Positions 24,469 through 32,382 of a stretch of DNA of 49,269 nt are shown in pieces (the first letter of the stretch is position 1; the number at the start of each line of letters is the position of its first letter). Source of the stretch: Acididesulfobacillus acetoxydans (GTDB lineage: Bacteria; Bacillota; Desulfitobacteriia; Desulfitobacteriales; Desulfitobacteriaceae); NCBI RefSeq assembly GCF_900016645.1, contig NZ_CDGJ01000115.1. One strand, written 5' to 3'. The position numbers were made by a program, and so were the translations under genes. The notes below the pieces were generated by a model. The model was not told the origin of the DNA. It saw nothing but the letters and a program-made list of their open reading frames with translations, and searched no databases.

Positions 24469-24497
24469 AAAGGGATATCCTTTCGGACATCCCTTTC
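24469..24497 (-). terminator. Hairpin downstream of the SASP gene
   Basis: AAAGGGAT and ATCCCTTT with flanking TCC/GGA pairs form a 12-bp stem with one mismatch around TTTC, about 20 nt after the SASP stop on the minus strand. The downstream T-run is weak. Confidence 0.5.
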
Positions 24498-24515
24498 CGG
24501 TTCCCGGCGCTTTTT

Positions 24516-24722
24516 TTACAGCCGGTTGCCGTTCTGCAGATTCTGCTCGGCAAACTGGATCATCCTTTTAGTCATCTGGCCGCCAACGGATCCGTTTTCA
24601 CGGCTGGGACGGTCGCCACCGAGCTGAACGCCTAACTGATTGGCAATCTCATACTTGAACTGATCCAAGGCTTGAGAAGCCCCCTGCAATGCGGGTTGGT
24701 TTGTGTTTCTTTCTCCTGCCAT
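24516..24722 (-). CDS. Small acid-soluble spore protein, alpha/beta type
   Basis: A 68-residue DNA-binding spore protein. It has the GPR protease cleavage region (FKYEIANQLGV), the DNA-binding segment (GDRPSRENGSVGGQMTKRMI) and the usual length. Alpha/beta SASPs saturate spore DNA and protect it from UV and chemicals, and are degraded at germination. ATG 24722 follows AAGGAGGG; the frame remains open to 24833, but the extra residues are not SASP-like. It shows that the organism makes endospores. Forespore (sigma-G) control is expected from the family; I could not place a convincing promoter. Confidence 0.95.
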   Translation of the reverse strand: MAGERNTNQPALQGASQALDQFKYEIANQLGVQLGGDRPSRENGSVGGQMTKRMIQFAEQNLQNGNRL

Positions 24723-24876
24723 TCGTGGTTCCCTCCTTATGTGAATAGTGGATGTATTGGAGACGTTCTTATTATCTGTCGCTGAGTTAAGATTACTCAG
24801 GTAATTGTTGTTCATAACCTCATATTTATCCAAATGAGGAATAAAAGAGACCCCGTGACTTTTGCGTCATTCATGC

Positions 24877-24882
24877 TATAAT
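24877..24882 (+). promoter_or_regulatory. Extended -10 promoter of prfC
   Basis: TGCTATAAT, a perfect extended -10 element, sits 50 nt before the prfC start; the -35 region is poor. Confidence 0.5.
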
Positions 24883-24931
24883 AATAATTTGCGGGAATTT
24901 CATAAAGAACCGTTTGAAGGAGACAAAGAGT

Positions 24932-26590
24932 TTGAAGGCAAGCGATCTAAATGCGGAAAACAGCGGGCGGCCGCCGGAGGACAGGGAGACCGCCAAGCGC
25001 CTGGCGGAATTAGGCTGCCAAATCGGTTCAAGGCGGACCTTCGCCATTATTTCCCACCCGGATGCGGGCAAGACGACCCTGACGGAGAAACTCTTGCTTT
25101 TTGGCGGGGCCATTCGTCTGGCGGGTTCTGTAAAATCGCGTAAAGCGGAACGGTATGCCACCTCGGACTGGATGGAGTTGGAACGGCAGCGCGGCATCTC
25201 AATTACGTCCAGTGTGATGCAGTTCGAATATCTGGGGCATATCATCAATATTTTGGACACACCCGGTCACCAGGATTTCAGTGAGGACACCTACCGCACC
25301 CTGACCGCAGCCGACAGTGCCGTGATGATCATTGACGGAGCCAAAGGGGTGGAGGCCCAGACGATCAAATTGTTCCAGGTTTGCCGCAGGCGCGGGATTC
25401 CGATTTTCACGTTCATTAACAAGATGGATCGCGATGCCAAAAACCCGCTGGACCTGATGGATGAGGTGGAGAAAGTCTTGGGGATTGAAGCCTATGCCAT
25501 GAATTGGCCCATTGGCATGGGCAGCTACTTCAAGGGAATTTACGATCGGGAGAAACGGACAGTCGAGCGTTTCCGCCCCGGAAGCAGCCATAAGACGGCG
25601 GAGGCCGCGCTCTCGGGCTCTTTAACAGATGAGGAGGTACGGGAAGGGATTGGGGCTGATTTGCTCGCGGCTCTGAGGGAAGAGATCGAGCTTTTGGATC
25701 TGGCCGGGAACACTTTTGACCGCGAGCGGGTCAGCCGGGGAGAGGTAACCCCGGTGTTTTTCGGCAGTGCTTTGAATAATTTCGGGGTGCCCCAGTTCCT
25801 CAGCGGCTTTTTGGCTTTGGCACCCAGACCACAGCCGCGCGAGACCAATTTGGGACGGCTCAAGCCCGATTCCGCGGAATTTGCGGGTTTTGTATTCAAG
25901 ATTCAGGCTAATATGGATGCTTCGCATCGGGACCGGATCGCCTTTATCCGGATCTGCGCGGGCCGTTACGAAAGGGGAATGACGGTGGTTCACACCCGTT
26001 CGCACCGGCGCTTGCGCCTCGCGCAGCCGCAGCAGATTTTTGCCCAGGAGCGCACGATCCTGGACGAAGCTTACGCCGGGGACATCATTGGAGTTCATGA
26101 TAACGGGACCTTGCGGATCGGCGATGTCCTGGCGGAGAGGGATGGGTTGGAATTTGAAGCCATGCCCTTTTTCAGTCCCGAGAACTTTGCCCGGGTCAGC
26201 ATTGCCAATGCCCTTAAACGTAAGCAGTTTATCAAGGGCATCCGGGAACTTCAGGAGGAAGGAGCGATTCATGTTTTTCGGGATCCGCACCTGGGCGTGG
26301 AGGCTCCGATCATTGGCGTGGTCGGGCAATTGCAGTTCGATGTTTTAGCTTACCGCCTGCGGGAGGAGTACGGTGTTCCCGTCAGCATTAACCATTTGAC
26401 CTACGGCTTGGTGCGCTGGGTGGCCGCGGAGGAGCCCAATCTCAAGCTGCTCAAAGATTCCAATATGAGCCTGGTGGTATTGGACAAAGACGACAATCCC
26501 GCCGTCCTTCTTCTCGACGAGTGGAAGGCTGCTTGGATGAGCGAGAGGTACGGTATTAAGTTTTATGCGGAGCCTGCGGTTAACAGGTAG
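24932..26590 (+). CDS. prfC: Peptide chain release factor 3
   Basis: A 552-residue translational GTPase that recycles RF1/RF2 after termination. G-motifs are HPDAGKTT (G1), DTPGHQDF (G3) and NKMD (G4). The N-terminal RTFAIISHPDAGKTTLTEKLLLFGGAI and C-terminal QFDVLAYRLREEYGV are typical of RF3 rather than EF-G. Start is TTG 24932, 8 nt after GAAGGAG; a TTG at 24914 lies upstream of that site and is unlikely. Single gene, ending before a strong hairpin. Confidence 0.94.
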   Translation: MKASDLNAENSGRPPEDRETAKRLAELGCQIGSRRTFAIISHPDAGKTTLTEKLLLFGGAIRLAGSVKSRKAERYATSDWMELERQRGISITSSVMQFEYLGHIINILDTPGHQDFSEDTYRTLTAADSAVMIIDGAKGVEAQTIKLFQVCRRRGIPIFTFINKMDRDAKNPLDLMDEVEKVLGIEAYAMNWPIGMGSYFKGIYDREKRTVERFRPGSSHKTAEAALSGSLTDEEVREGIGADLLAALREEIELLDLAGNTFDRERVSRGEVTPVFFGSALNNFGVPQFLSGFLALAPRPQPRETNLGRLKPDSAEFAGFVFKIQANMDASHRDRIAFIRICAGRYERGMTVVHTRSHRRLRLAQPQQIFAQERTILDEAYAGDIIGVHDNGTLRIGDVLAERDGLEFEAMPFFSPENFARVSIANALKRKQFIKGIRELQEEGAIHVFRDPHLGVEAPIIGVVGQLQFDVLAYRLREEYGVPVSINHLTYGLVRWVAAEEPNLKLLKDSNMSLVVLDKDDNPAVLLLDEWKAAWMSERYGIKFYAEPAVNR

Positions 26591-26654
26591 TCGCTGCCGG
26601 CCGGCGGTACGCTCGCTCAAGTGTTTGGGCTGCTCAATCAGGGCTGACACAAGC

Positions 26655-26715
26655 AAAAAAAACCTTGCTCTCGCGGCTGACTCGCTGAGCAAGGCCTTTT
26701 GTGTTTGCTTGGCTG
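26655..26715 (-). terminator. Strong, probably bidirectional terminator between prfC and the Cys-rich mini-gene
   Basis: CCTTGCTC (26663-26670) pairs with GAGCAAGG (26687-26694). On the minus strand the stem is followed by T8; on the plus strand by CCTTTTGTGTTT, with outer AAGC/GCTT pairing. The minus-strand T8 shows that a minus-strand transcript ends here. Confidence 0.85.
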
Positions 26716-26736
26716 AGCTTCCCCCTGTGCCGGATC

Positions 26737-26844
26737 TCAGAAACTGATGCACTGGGTGCAATTATCGCGGTCAGAACACTCTGAACAGGACGGGGGCGGT
26801 ATGAGGGCATCATGGCTATTGTCCTTCGGCGCCAAATCAGACAC
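26737..26844 (-). CDS. 35-residue Cys-rich mini-protein with a CxxC-x5-CxxC motif
   Basis: A very short frame beginning at GTG 26844, 7 nt after GGAGG, and ending in CSECSDRDNCTQCISF. The four Cys form two CxxC pairs five residues apart, at the spacing of a miniature zinc knuckle or metal site. The N-terminal half is acidic and Pro-rich. A TATAAT box with an upstream TTGATT (18-bp spacer) precedes it on the minus strand, and a T8 terminator follows about 40 nt after the stop. It is divergent from the flavin reductase gene. I recognise no family. Promoter, binding site, Cys pattern and terminator together support a real gene. Confidence 0.5.
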   Translation of the reverse strand: MSDLAPKDNSHDALIPPPSCSECSDRDNCTQCISF

Positions 26845-26995
26845 ATCAATCCCTCCTCTCCATCATCTTTTATCGACCAGACAACATCTCTTTTCATCTA
26901 TTATAATACAGACGGAATGGAGGAATCAACCAGTTCTTACATAAAAGTTACTGATTGTTAGTATAGTTATATAACAGGGCAAAAGATTTTATCAT

Positions 26996-27023
26996 TTGAC
27001 CTGGGAATCCTAATGGATATAAT
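26996..27023 (+). promoter_or_regulatory. Sigma-A promoter of the flavin reductase gene
   Basis: TTGACC (26996-27001), 16-bp spacer, perfect TATAAT (27018-27023), 55 nt before the start codon. Confidence 0.75.
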
Positions 27024-27077
27024 AGGAGTCATATACATCCGCATATACATAAGGAACTTAATGGGAAGGAGACGGCA

Positions 27078-27644
27078 ATGATGAACAAGATCCAAATGAA
27101 AGCTTCCACGGCGCTTTTTCCGGTTCCCACGGTCCTCGTCAGTTCCCGCCTGGGCAGCAAGAGCAACATCGTCACCATCGCGTGGACGGGGGTTATGAAT
27201 TCAGTGCCTCCCATGGTGTACGTCGGGATCAATCCAATCCGGTATTCGCACCGGCTGATCAAAGAGTCGGGGGAATATGTCATTAATATCCCGTCGGTGG
27301 AGCAAGCGGAAGTCACGGACTATTGCGGGACGGTGTCAGGCAAGGACGTGGATAAGTTTGCCGAGACCGGTTTAACGGCTCTGCCGGCGACAGAAGTGCA
27401 AGCTCCGCTCATTGCCGAATGTCCTGTCAATATCGAATGCGGGGTTAAACAGATTGTTTCCCTGGGAAGTCATGATGTTTTCATCGCGGAGGTCTTGTCG
27501 GTTCACTACAATGAAGATGTCCTTGACGCCAACGGAAAGCCCGACTTCCGCAAGATCAAGCCTTACGGATTCTGCGGCAACGAATATTGGGCTTTGCAGG
27601 AAAAAGTCGGTATTCACGGCTACAGCAAACGGCGAGGGAAGTAA
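27078..27644 (+). CDS. Flavin reductase-like domain protein
   Basis: A 188-residue flavoprotein of the split-barrel flavin reductase/flavoredoxin family: FPVPTVLVSSR near the N-terminus, NIVTIAWTGVMNSVPPMVYVGI, and RYSHRLIKESGEYVINIP for FMN binding. Members reduce flavins or act as FMN electron carriers, in anaerobes often as flavoredoxin. AAGGAGACGGCA precedes ATG 27078, with a second ATG at the next codon. The adjacent cupin gene 130 bp downstream may be in the same operon. Confidence 0.88.
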   Translation: MMNKIQMKASTALFPVPTVLVSSRLGSKSNIVTIAWTGVMNSVPPMVYVGINPIRYSHRLIKESGEYVINIPSVEQAEVTDYCGTVSGKDVDKFAETGLTALPATEVQAPLIAECPVNIECGVKQIVSLGSHDVFIAEVLSVHYNEDVLDANGKPDFRKIKPYGFCGNEYWALQEKVGIHGYSKRRGK

Positions 27645-27774
27645 GGCTTCTGGGGATGGGCCCGATGCCCACCTACCGAGCGGGGGGAATTTACGACCGG
27701 ACAGACTGGGGATGTACGACCGGATAAGCAGCGGATTTTTTAAAAGCAGGAATATATGGAGAGTGAATGTCGAG

Positions 27775-28137
27775 ATGATCAGAAAAGCCAGTGAGATGCG
27801 CCGGGAAGGCGTCAAGGGCCTGCGCGGGGGCCAAGGGAAGGTGGAAATAACCCACATCCTGGAGGAAGGGAAGGGAGAGTTTGCCGGTAAAGGCCGGCTT
27901 TTTGCCAAGAACGTCCTCGAACCGGGAGCTTCTATCGGATTACACGAGCACATGGGTGACTTCGAAGTCTATTTCATCTTGAGCGGGACGGGGACGATCA
28001 ATGACAACGGGGTAAAGTCTTCGGTGGGGACGGGAGACATGGTGCTGACGCGTCACGGGGAAAGCCACGCTTTGGAAAACACCGGGGATACGGATTTAGT
28101 CTTACTTTCTTTAATCCTTTTTGACTCAAAAGCCTAG
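27775..28137 (+). CDS. Cupin-domain protein
   Basis: A 120-residue single cupin with motif 1 LHEHMGDFEVYFILSGTG and motif 2 TRHGESHALENTG, both with intact metal-ligand His and Glu residues. Function cannot be named from sequence. ATG 27775 has GGAGAG about 11 nt upstream; GTG 27763 is an in-frame alternative. It follows the flavin reductase gene and ends before a strong terminator. Confidence 0.82.
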   Translation: MIRKASEMRREGVKGLRGGQGKVEITHILEEGKGEFAGKGRLFAKNVLEPGASIGLHEHMGDFEVYFILSGTGTINDNGVKSSVGTGDMVLTRHGESHALENTGDTDLVLLSLILFDSKA

Positions 28138-28179
28138 CTTAGGCGCATGCCCCCGGCTTCAGCCGGCCTTACGGACATA

Positions 28180-28226
28180 AGCAAGCCCCCCGCAGCTATC
28201 GCCGGCGGGGGGCTTGCTGTTTTTCG
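28180..28226 (+). terminator. Terminator of the flavin reductase-cupin unit
   Basis: A 14-bp perfect stem (AGCAAGCCCCCCGC and complement) with an 11-nt loop, followed by GTTTTTCG on the plus strand. It may also act for the minus-strand gene ending at 28256. Confidence 0.85.
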
Positions 28227-28255
28227 AACCTTTCGGTTTTTCCGGGCGGGTCCGC

Positions 28256-28981
28256 TTAGGATAGGCCGCCTTTGCTGTAATAAACTGTTTGGGAGGCACA
28301 CGGGAGGTAGAAGAAACCGCCCGCGTCTTTGCCGGAAGCGGCCGGCGACGGAAGATTCCCGGCCAGATTCTGACCGAGGAAGTCATCCACCTCTTGTAAG
28401 ACGTTGGGAGTCAGGGGATTGATCAGAATCAAATGAGCGTGCGGCAACATGCCCTGGGCGGTCAGAGGCAGCTCAGAGAGGCTCGTGAGCACTGTCCAAA
28501 TGCTGAGCGGCCGGACATCGCCAGTGGCGATGGATTCACTGACATAGTGCAAGCGGGAGAACTGTTCGACAAAGGCCGCGTCTTTCCAGTAATGTTCCGA
28601 GAAGTCAAGAAAGGTTCGCACGGGATGCGTAATATTTCCTTCTCTCTGACGGGCAAAATTTGCCAGGCATTCCACAAAAGTCGTGGTCCGCGGAACGTAG
28701 TTGCAGGAGGCAAAATGGATTCCCGGGGTGGAGGGTTCGGCGATCCAACCCATGTCGGTGGCGTAAGGATCGATGTGGGTCAGAGGCACCGGGGAGCGAG
28801 CCTGGCTTAGGCGCTCTTGAGAATCGGTCAAAACGATCTGGATCGTGTTCTCATCGCAAAAATGCTCGTCTTCCAAGAGGGACAGGAGCAGCCGGGTTTT
28901 GCCGATGCCGGGAGTCCCGATGACCAAATGGTTGCCTTGCACGAAGTTTTGAAAGGGTTCGACTTCAAATTCCACAGGCAT
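28256..28981 (-). CDS. P-loop ATPase-like protein of unknown function
   Basis: A 241-residue soluble protein with a clear Walker A (GTPGIGKT) near residue 24 and a candidate Walker B at VRTFLDFSEH near 120. The closing region has SPAASGKDAGGFFYLP. There is no membrane segment, Cys cluster or DNA-binding motif I can name. ATG 28981 has GGAAAG 7 nt upstream; TTG 28996 is an alternative start. A strong terminator separates it from groES, so it is probably its own unit. An AAA+/DEAD-type assignment is not supported by further motifs. Confidence 0.6.
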   Translation of the reverse strand: MPVEFEVEPFQNFVQGNHLVIGTPGIGKTRLLLSLLEDEHFCDENTIQIVLTDSQERLSQARSPVPLTHIDPYATDMGWIAEPSTPGIHFASCNYVPRTTTFVECLANFARQREGNITHPVRTFLDFSEHYWKDAAFVEQFSRLHYVSESIATGDVRPLSIWTVLTSLSELPLTAQGMLPHAHLILINPLTPNVLQEVDDFLGQNLAGNLPSPAASGKDAGGFFYLPCASQTVYYSKGGLS

Positions 28982-29116
28982 ACCTTCTTTCCGCAAATTT
29001 TGTCCGCTTTTGTCCGGAGTCGATCGTTATGCCTTAGTATTCTGCATCGGGTGGAAGTTTCCTCTTCACACGAAAAAAAAGCGTGCGCTGGGGAGGAGGG
29101 TTTCCGGTGTCAAGCG

Positions 29117-29158
29117 AAAAAGAAGAGGAACCCCGGAAAAGACAAAGGGGCTCCTCTT
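29117..29158 (-). terminator. Terminator of the glutaredoxin-groES unit
   Basis: On the minus strand AAGAGGAGCCCC pairs with GGGGTTCCTCTT (12 bp, one G-T) around a 12-nt loop and is followed by CTTTTTCG, about 20 nt after the groES stop. Confidence 0.85.
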
Positions 29159-29179
29159 GCCGATTCTGTTTTCTCAAGC

Positions 29180-29452
29180 TCAACCTTCAATCACAGCCAG
29201 GATATCGCTGCGGCTTAGAATCATGTGGTCGGTGTTCTCAATTTTGATTTCGGTACCGCCGTATTTGGTAAAAAGGACCTTATCGCCTTCTTTGATTTTG
29301 CTTTGGAGATCTTCATCCGTGCCGACGGCGATGACCAGACCTTCTTGGGATTTTTCTTTGGCCGTGTCGGGCAGGTAAATCCCGCTCTGGGTTTTCTCCA
29401 CCGGATCCACGGGTTTGACCAGGACCCTGTCGTCTAACGGTTTAATTTTCAA
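29180..29452 (-). CDS. groES: Co-chaperonin GroES
   Basis: A 90-residue subunit of the heptameric lid of the GroEL chamber. It opens IKPLDDRVLVKPV, has the mobile loop region EKTQSGIYLPDTAKEKSQEG, and ends VLFTKYGGTEIKI...LSRSDILAVIEG. Start is TTG 29452 with GGGAGG 8 nt upstream; the longer frame to 29479 starts inside unrelated sequence. groEL, which normally follows directly, is absent: a terminator comes next. A CIRCE site lies upstream of the preceding glutaredoxin gene and may control both. Confidence 0.94.
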   Translation of the reverse strand: MKIKPLDDRVLVKPVDPVEKTQSGIYLPDTAKEKSQEGLVIAVGTDEDLQSKIKEGDKVLFTKYGGTEIKIENTDHMILSRSDILAVIEG

Positions 29453-29609
29453 GATAATCGCCTCCCAAAGTTTCATCATTAAGTTCAGTTTTCATGAGCA
29501 ATCCCTTTCCCGCATTGGGTGTTTCCACCCTCTGCCGGTCCGCTGGGCGCCGGGCGTTCGCAGGCGCCGGGAAGCCGGCCGGTACTCCGGTTAGGGGTCC
29601 CATATGGGT

Positions 29610-29846
29610 CTAACCGCGTAGGCCGAGAGCCGAGTTGATCTTCGGTTTGTCAAAGCCGACGATGATTTTACCGTTGATATCGATCACCGGTACACCCTGT
29701 TGTCCGGTTTTGCGCACCATATCTGCGGCAGCTTTGGCATCCCTGGAAATGTCCACGTCGCGAAAAGGAATGTTTCGCTCTTTGAGATAGCGTTTGGCTG
29801 CTGTGCAGAATGAGCAGGTTGGGGTAGAATAAACGGTGACCGCCAT
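29610..29846 (-). CDS. Glutaredoxin-family protein
   Basis: A 78-residue thioredoxin-fold protein with the redox motif CSFC at residues 11-14 (STPTCSFCTAAKRYL), the cis-Pro loop GVPVIDING, and the GFD motif near the C-terminus. It resembles the short glutaredoxin/NrdH-like proteins of Firmicutes, which take electrons from thioredoxin reductase or low-molecular-weight thiols. AAGGAGGG precedes ATG 29846. It lies 157 bp upstream of groES on the same strand and directly downstream of a CIRCE operator, an unusual place for a glutaredoxin. Confidence 0.9.
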   Translation of the reverse strand: MAVTVYSTPTCSFCTAAKRYLKERNIPFRDVDISRDAKAAADMVRKTGQQGVPVIDINGKIIVGFDKPKINSALGLRG

Positions 29847-29896
29847 AATCTTTTCCCTCCTTTTCTTCTGGAAATCAGGCTACCCCTCTTAATTTA

Positions 29897-29923
29897 TCAG
29901 CACTCTCTTAGATCGAGTGCTAA
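29897..29923. promoter_or_regulatory. CIRCE operator (HrcA binding site)
   Basis: TCAGCACTC-N9-GAGTGCTAA matches the CIRCE consensus (TTAGCACTC-N9-GAGTGCTAA) with one mismatch and the exact 9-bp spacer. It sits just past the predicted transcription start of the glutaredoxin-groES promoter, where HrcA represses. Confidence 0.92.
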
Positions 29924-29934
29924 CTCTACTACTA

Positions 29935-29962
29935 ATATTAATGAGTAGTTCACTTTTGTCAA
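29935..29962 (-). promoter_or_regulatory. Sigma-A promoter of glutaredoxin-groES
   Basis: On the minus strand TTGACA (29957-29962), 16-bp spacer, TAATAT (29935-29940), immediately upstream of the CIRCE element. The gap from 29963 to 30220 contains small hairpins (CCCAC-GTCA-GTGGG near 30128) and no gene. Confidence 0.78.
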
Positions 29963-30220
29963 GCGGCGTCTTTGGCGGAAAATTTGCCGGCTGATTTTAT
30001 CAACTATTATTATTGTCGGAAACGGGCCAAAATATAGCTCTTCCGAGGATATTTTCCGCTTGAGTTAAGAAAACGGAGCGTCAGATGGGGGCGGCAAAAA
30101 GCGTCTTTACAGACGGGACTGTGAACCCCACGTCAGTGGGTCCGGGCCGGCCAGAGAGGATGCGGGCTTCCGGAGAGGTTTTCTAGGGGACGTGAACGCT
30201 TAAGGGGAGGTTCCGCCGGA

Positions 30221-30721
30221 TTGGAGAGTCAGCTATCCTTTGATGATATTTATGAGCAATTATTTTCTCCGGTTTACAGGTTTGTTAAGGTGAGAATCCC
30301 CGGGCGGGATATTGAAGATGTCGTGGCCGAGATTATGGCTAAGATTTGGCGGGCTCTGCCGACTTTCCGGGGTCCCAATCTGAAACCTTGGGCTTTACGC
30401 ATCGCTTACCACCATGTTGCCGACTATTATCGCCGCAGTCAGAGAATCCCCGCCCTGGTCCCCTTAGAGGATAATTTGCGGGGGAGTGATCCCTGCGAAG
30501 AGACGGCGGCCCTCTTGCATATCGGCCAGGTCTTGGCCGGACTCCCCCCCAAACACACCGCTGTCATTCAACTGCGTTTGGTTGAAGGGTTGAGTGCCGA
30601 CGATGTCGCCGGAATTCTGGGCATTACCCATGAAGCGGTGGACAGTATGCTCTACCGGGCGAAAAAGGGATTCCGCAAGATCTATCATGATCTTGAGACA
30701 GCAGGGGGTGAACAGAAATGA
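30221..30721 (+). CDS. ECF-type RNA polymerase sigma factor
   Basis: A 166-residue sigma-70-family protein with region 2 (VYRFVKVRIPGRDIEDVVAEIMAKIWRALPTF) and region 4 (LPPKHTAVIQLRLVEGLSADDVAGILGITHEAVDSMLYRAKKGFRKI). Start is TTG 30221 after GGGGAGG. Its stop overlaps the start of the next gene (ATGA), so the two are translationally coupled. Such sigma factors respond to envelope or extracellular signals and usually transcribe their own operon; the partner is the DUF4349 membrane protein. Confidence 0.92.
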   Translation: MESQLSFDDIYEQLFSPVYRFVKVRIPGRDIEDVVAEIMAKIWRALPTFRGPNLKPWALRIAYHHVADYYRRSQRIPALVPLEDNLRGSDPCEETAALLHIGQVLAGLPPKHTAVIQLRLVEGLSADDVAGILGITHEAVDSMLYRAKKGFRKIYHDLETAGGEQK

Positions 30722-32064
30722 GACGCAAAGATCCCCTGAAAATATGGAGCGAAGACAGGGGGCTGACTCAAATCAGGAAGTTTTTTGCCAGGGTCGATCC
30801 TACCCCCGAAGAGAAAGAACGCATCAAGGAAAAAGCTTGGGCCAAAATTGCCGCCCAGCCGTCTGCCGCTGCAGCTGCGGGATTAGCGCCGGCGGAGAAA
30901 CCCAGTGCTGAGAATTCCGCTGGGTCGGGCGACTCCTATCTCCCTCCGGAGAGGTCGCCGTCGGGGGAAAAACCCGGTGCGGAGAATCTCCCCGCTGCGG
31001 CCCTGAACCTGCGTGAACGAGCCGCCCTTCTCCTTGGCCGCTGGGGCTGGAAAGCGGTTGTGCCGCTGGCGGTCGTGCTGTTGTCTTGGGGCGGCTGGCA
31101 AGTGCTTAATCCCCCCCGGCTCGGCGGCCTGAGCGGTGGGGCGGCGATTTCCTCGGGCGCAGGCGGTTCCGTCGGCACTTCCGCGGCGCGAACGCCGCAA
31201 AGTGCCGCGCAGCCCGCCGCCGGAGGTGCTCCTAAGCACAGTCTGAATTCCTCCTTTGCGCCTAAAACGGCGTCGAATCCTCCCGGCGCTGTTGCTGGAA
31301 CTCCCGCGGCATCTGCGCCGCTGCCCGATACAGCCGGCAAAGGTGAGACGGGAACCGGCCAAAATACTTTTCCCCGTAAAATCACGCAGAACCTCTCTCT
31401 TGTCATCCAAGTGGCCCAGGTTCAGACGGCGCTGAGTCAGGTCGGCGCGGAAGCGCAAAAACTCGGTGGGTATGTCGTGAACATGGAGCAGACCAATGCG
31501 GCCGGCGGCGCCTCAGGTCACATTACAGTCAAAGTGCCGGACGGGCGGATGCAGGAGATGAAGGGACGGGTCTCGGCCCTGGGCAAGGTTCTGAATGAAC
31601 AACTGAACAGCAATGATATCACGGACCAGTATTATGATACGCAAACCCTTTTGGCGAACTGGCAAGCAGAAGAAAAACAGTATCTGAAAATACTGGGGCA
31701 GGCTAAGACGGTGGACGAGGTTCTCAAAGTGGAAAGCGCGCTGAGTAACGTGCGCGGCCAGATTCAACTCCTGGAGGGCAGACTGAAGCTGATGAATAAC
31801 CAGGTGGATTATGCCACGATCGACTTGCAGCTTGTTCCCCAGCCGAACCCCAACGTCAAAGTCGGCACGCCCTGGCGGCCGGCGGCCTGGGGTCTGACCT
31901 GGCAGGCGGCGGTGGCCGCTTTCAGTAAAACCCTGACCGGGAGTTGGAACCTGCTTAACTATATCATCATTGGCTTGGGGTATGCCGCACCCTATCTGTT
32001 CCTGGGCGTCCTGGGCTGGCTGGGTTACCTTCTCCTGAAGAAGTATCGCTCCCGAAAAAAGTGA
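30718..32064 (+). CDS. DUF4349 membrane protein, probable anti-sigma partner
   Basis: A 448-residue protein. Residues 1-45 are a charged cytoplasmic segment (the likely sigma-binding part), followed by an Ala/Pro-rich linker. A transmembrane helix lies near 108-126 (AVVPLAVVLLSWGGWQVL), then an extracytoplasmic low-complexity Gly/Ala/Ser/Pro stretch. The DUF4349 domain spans about 215-375, with a predicted coiled coil (YDTQTLLANWQAEEKQYLKILGQ...LEGRLKLMNNQVDYATIDL). A C-terminal hydrophobic hairpin (IIIGLGYAAPYLFLGVLGWLGYLLL) and a basic end complete it. Overlap with the sigma gene suggests a one-protein sensor and anti-sigma factor; that role is inferred. Confidence 0.85.
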   Translation: MRRKDPLKIWSEDRGLTQIRKFFARVDPTPEEKERIKEKAWAKIAAQPSAAAAAGLAPAEKPSAENSAGSGDSYLPPERSPSGEKPGAENLPAAALNLRERAALLLGRWGWKAVVPLAVVLLSWGGWQVLNPPRLGGLSGGAAISSGAGGSVGTSAARTPQSAAQPAAGGAPKHSLNSSFAPKTASNPPGAVAGTPAASAPLPDTAGKGETGTGQNTFPRKITQNLSLVIQVAQVQTALSQVGAEAQKLGGYVVNMEQTNAAGGASGHITVKVPDGRMQEMKGRVSALGKVLNEQLNSNDITDQYYDTQTLLANWQAEEKQYLKILGQAKTVDEVLKVESALSNVRGQIQLLEGRLKLMNNQVDYATIDLQLVPQPNPNVKVGTPWRPAAWGLTWQAAVAAFSKTLTGSWNLLNYIIIGLGYAAPYLFLGVLGWLGYLLLKKYRSRKK

Positions 32065-32072
32065 CGCGACTG

Positions 32073-32099
32073 TTGAGGCATGGATTCCATGCCTCAACA
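32073..32099 (+). terminator. Hairpin after the sigma factor operon
   Basis: TTGAGGCATGG and CCATGCCTCAA form an 11-bp stem with a 4-5 nt loop, 9 nt after the DUF4349 stop codon. No T-run follows, so efficiency is uncertain. The remaining gap to 32382 shows no gene, only the promoter at 32262. Confidence 0.6.
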
Positions 32100-32261
32100 A
32101 TGTCGCAGAGAGGACGAAAAAACAGCTGCCGGGCTGCTCAGGCCCGCGCTCAGCGTACGGAACAGTGGCGGCGGGACCCGCTATGGTGACGAACCTTTTA
32201 GCCCTGAAGTCAGAATGTGAGGGCCGCGCATGTAAGGCCCTCACCCCCGGATCCGATCGCG

Positions 32262-32290
32262 TTGAAATAAGGCTTGCCAGGGCTTATAAT
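32262..32290 (+). promoter_or_regulatory. Sigma-A promoter of the YitT-family gene
   Basis: TTGAAA (32262-32267), 17-bp spacer, perfect TATAAT (32285-32290), 92 nt before the start codon. Confidence 0.72.
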
Positions 32291-32382
32291 GAAGTCCGGC
32301 AGTTTCTTCGGCCATATTCGCGCCGCTGGGTTAACGAGTCGGTGCCGGGTCAACGAGTTCAGGTACGGAAGGTGGAGAGGTT

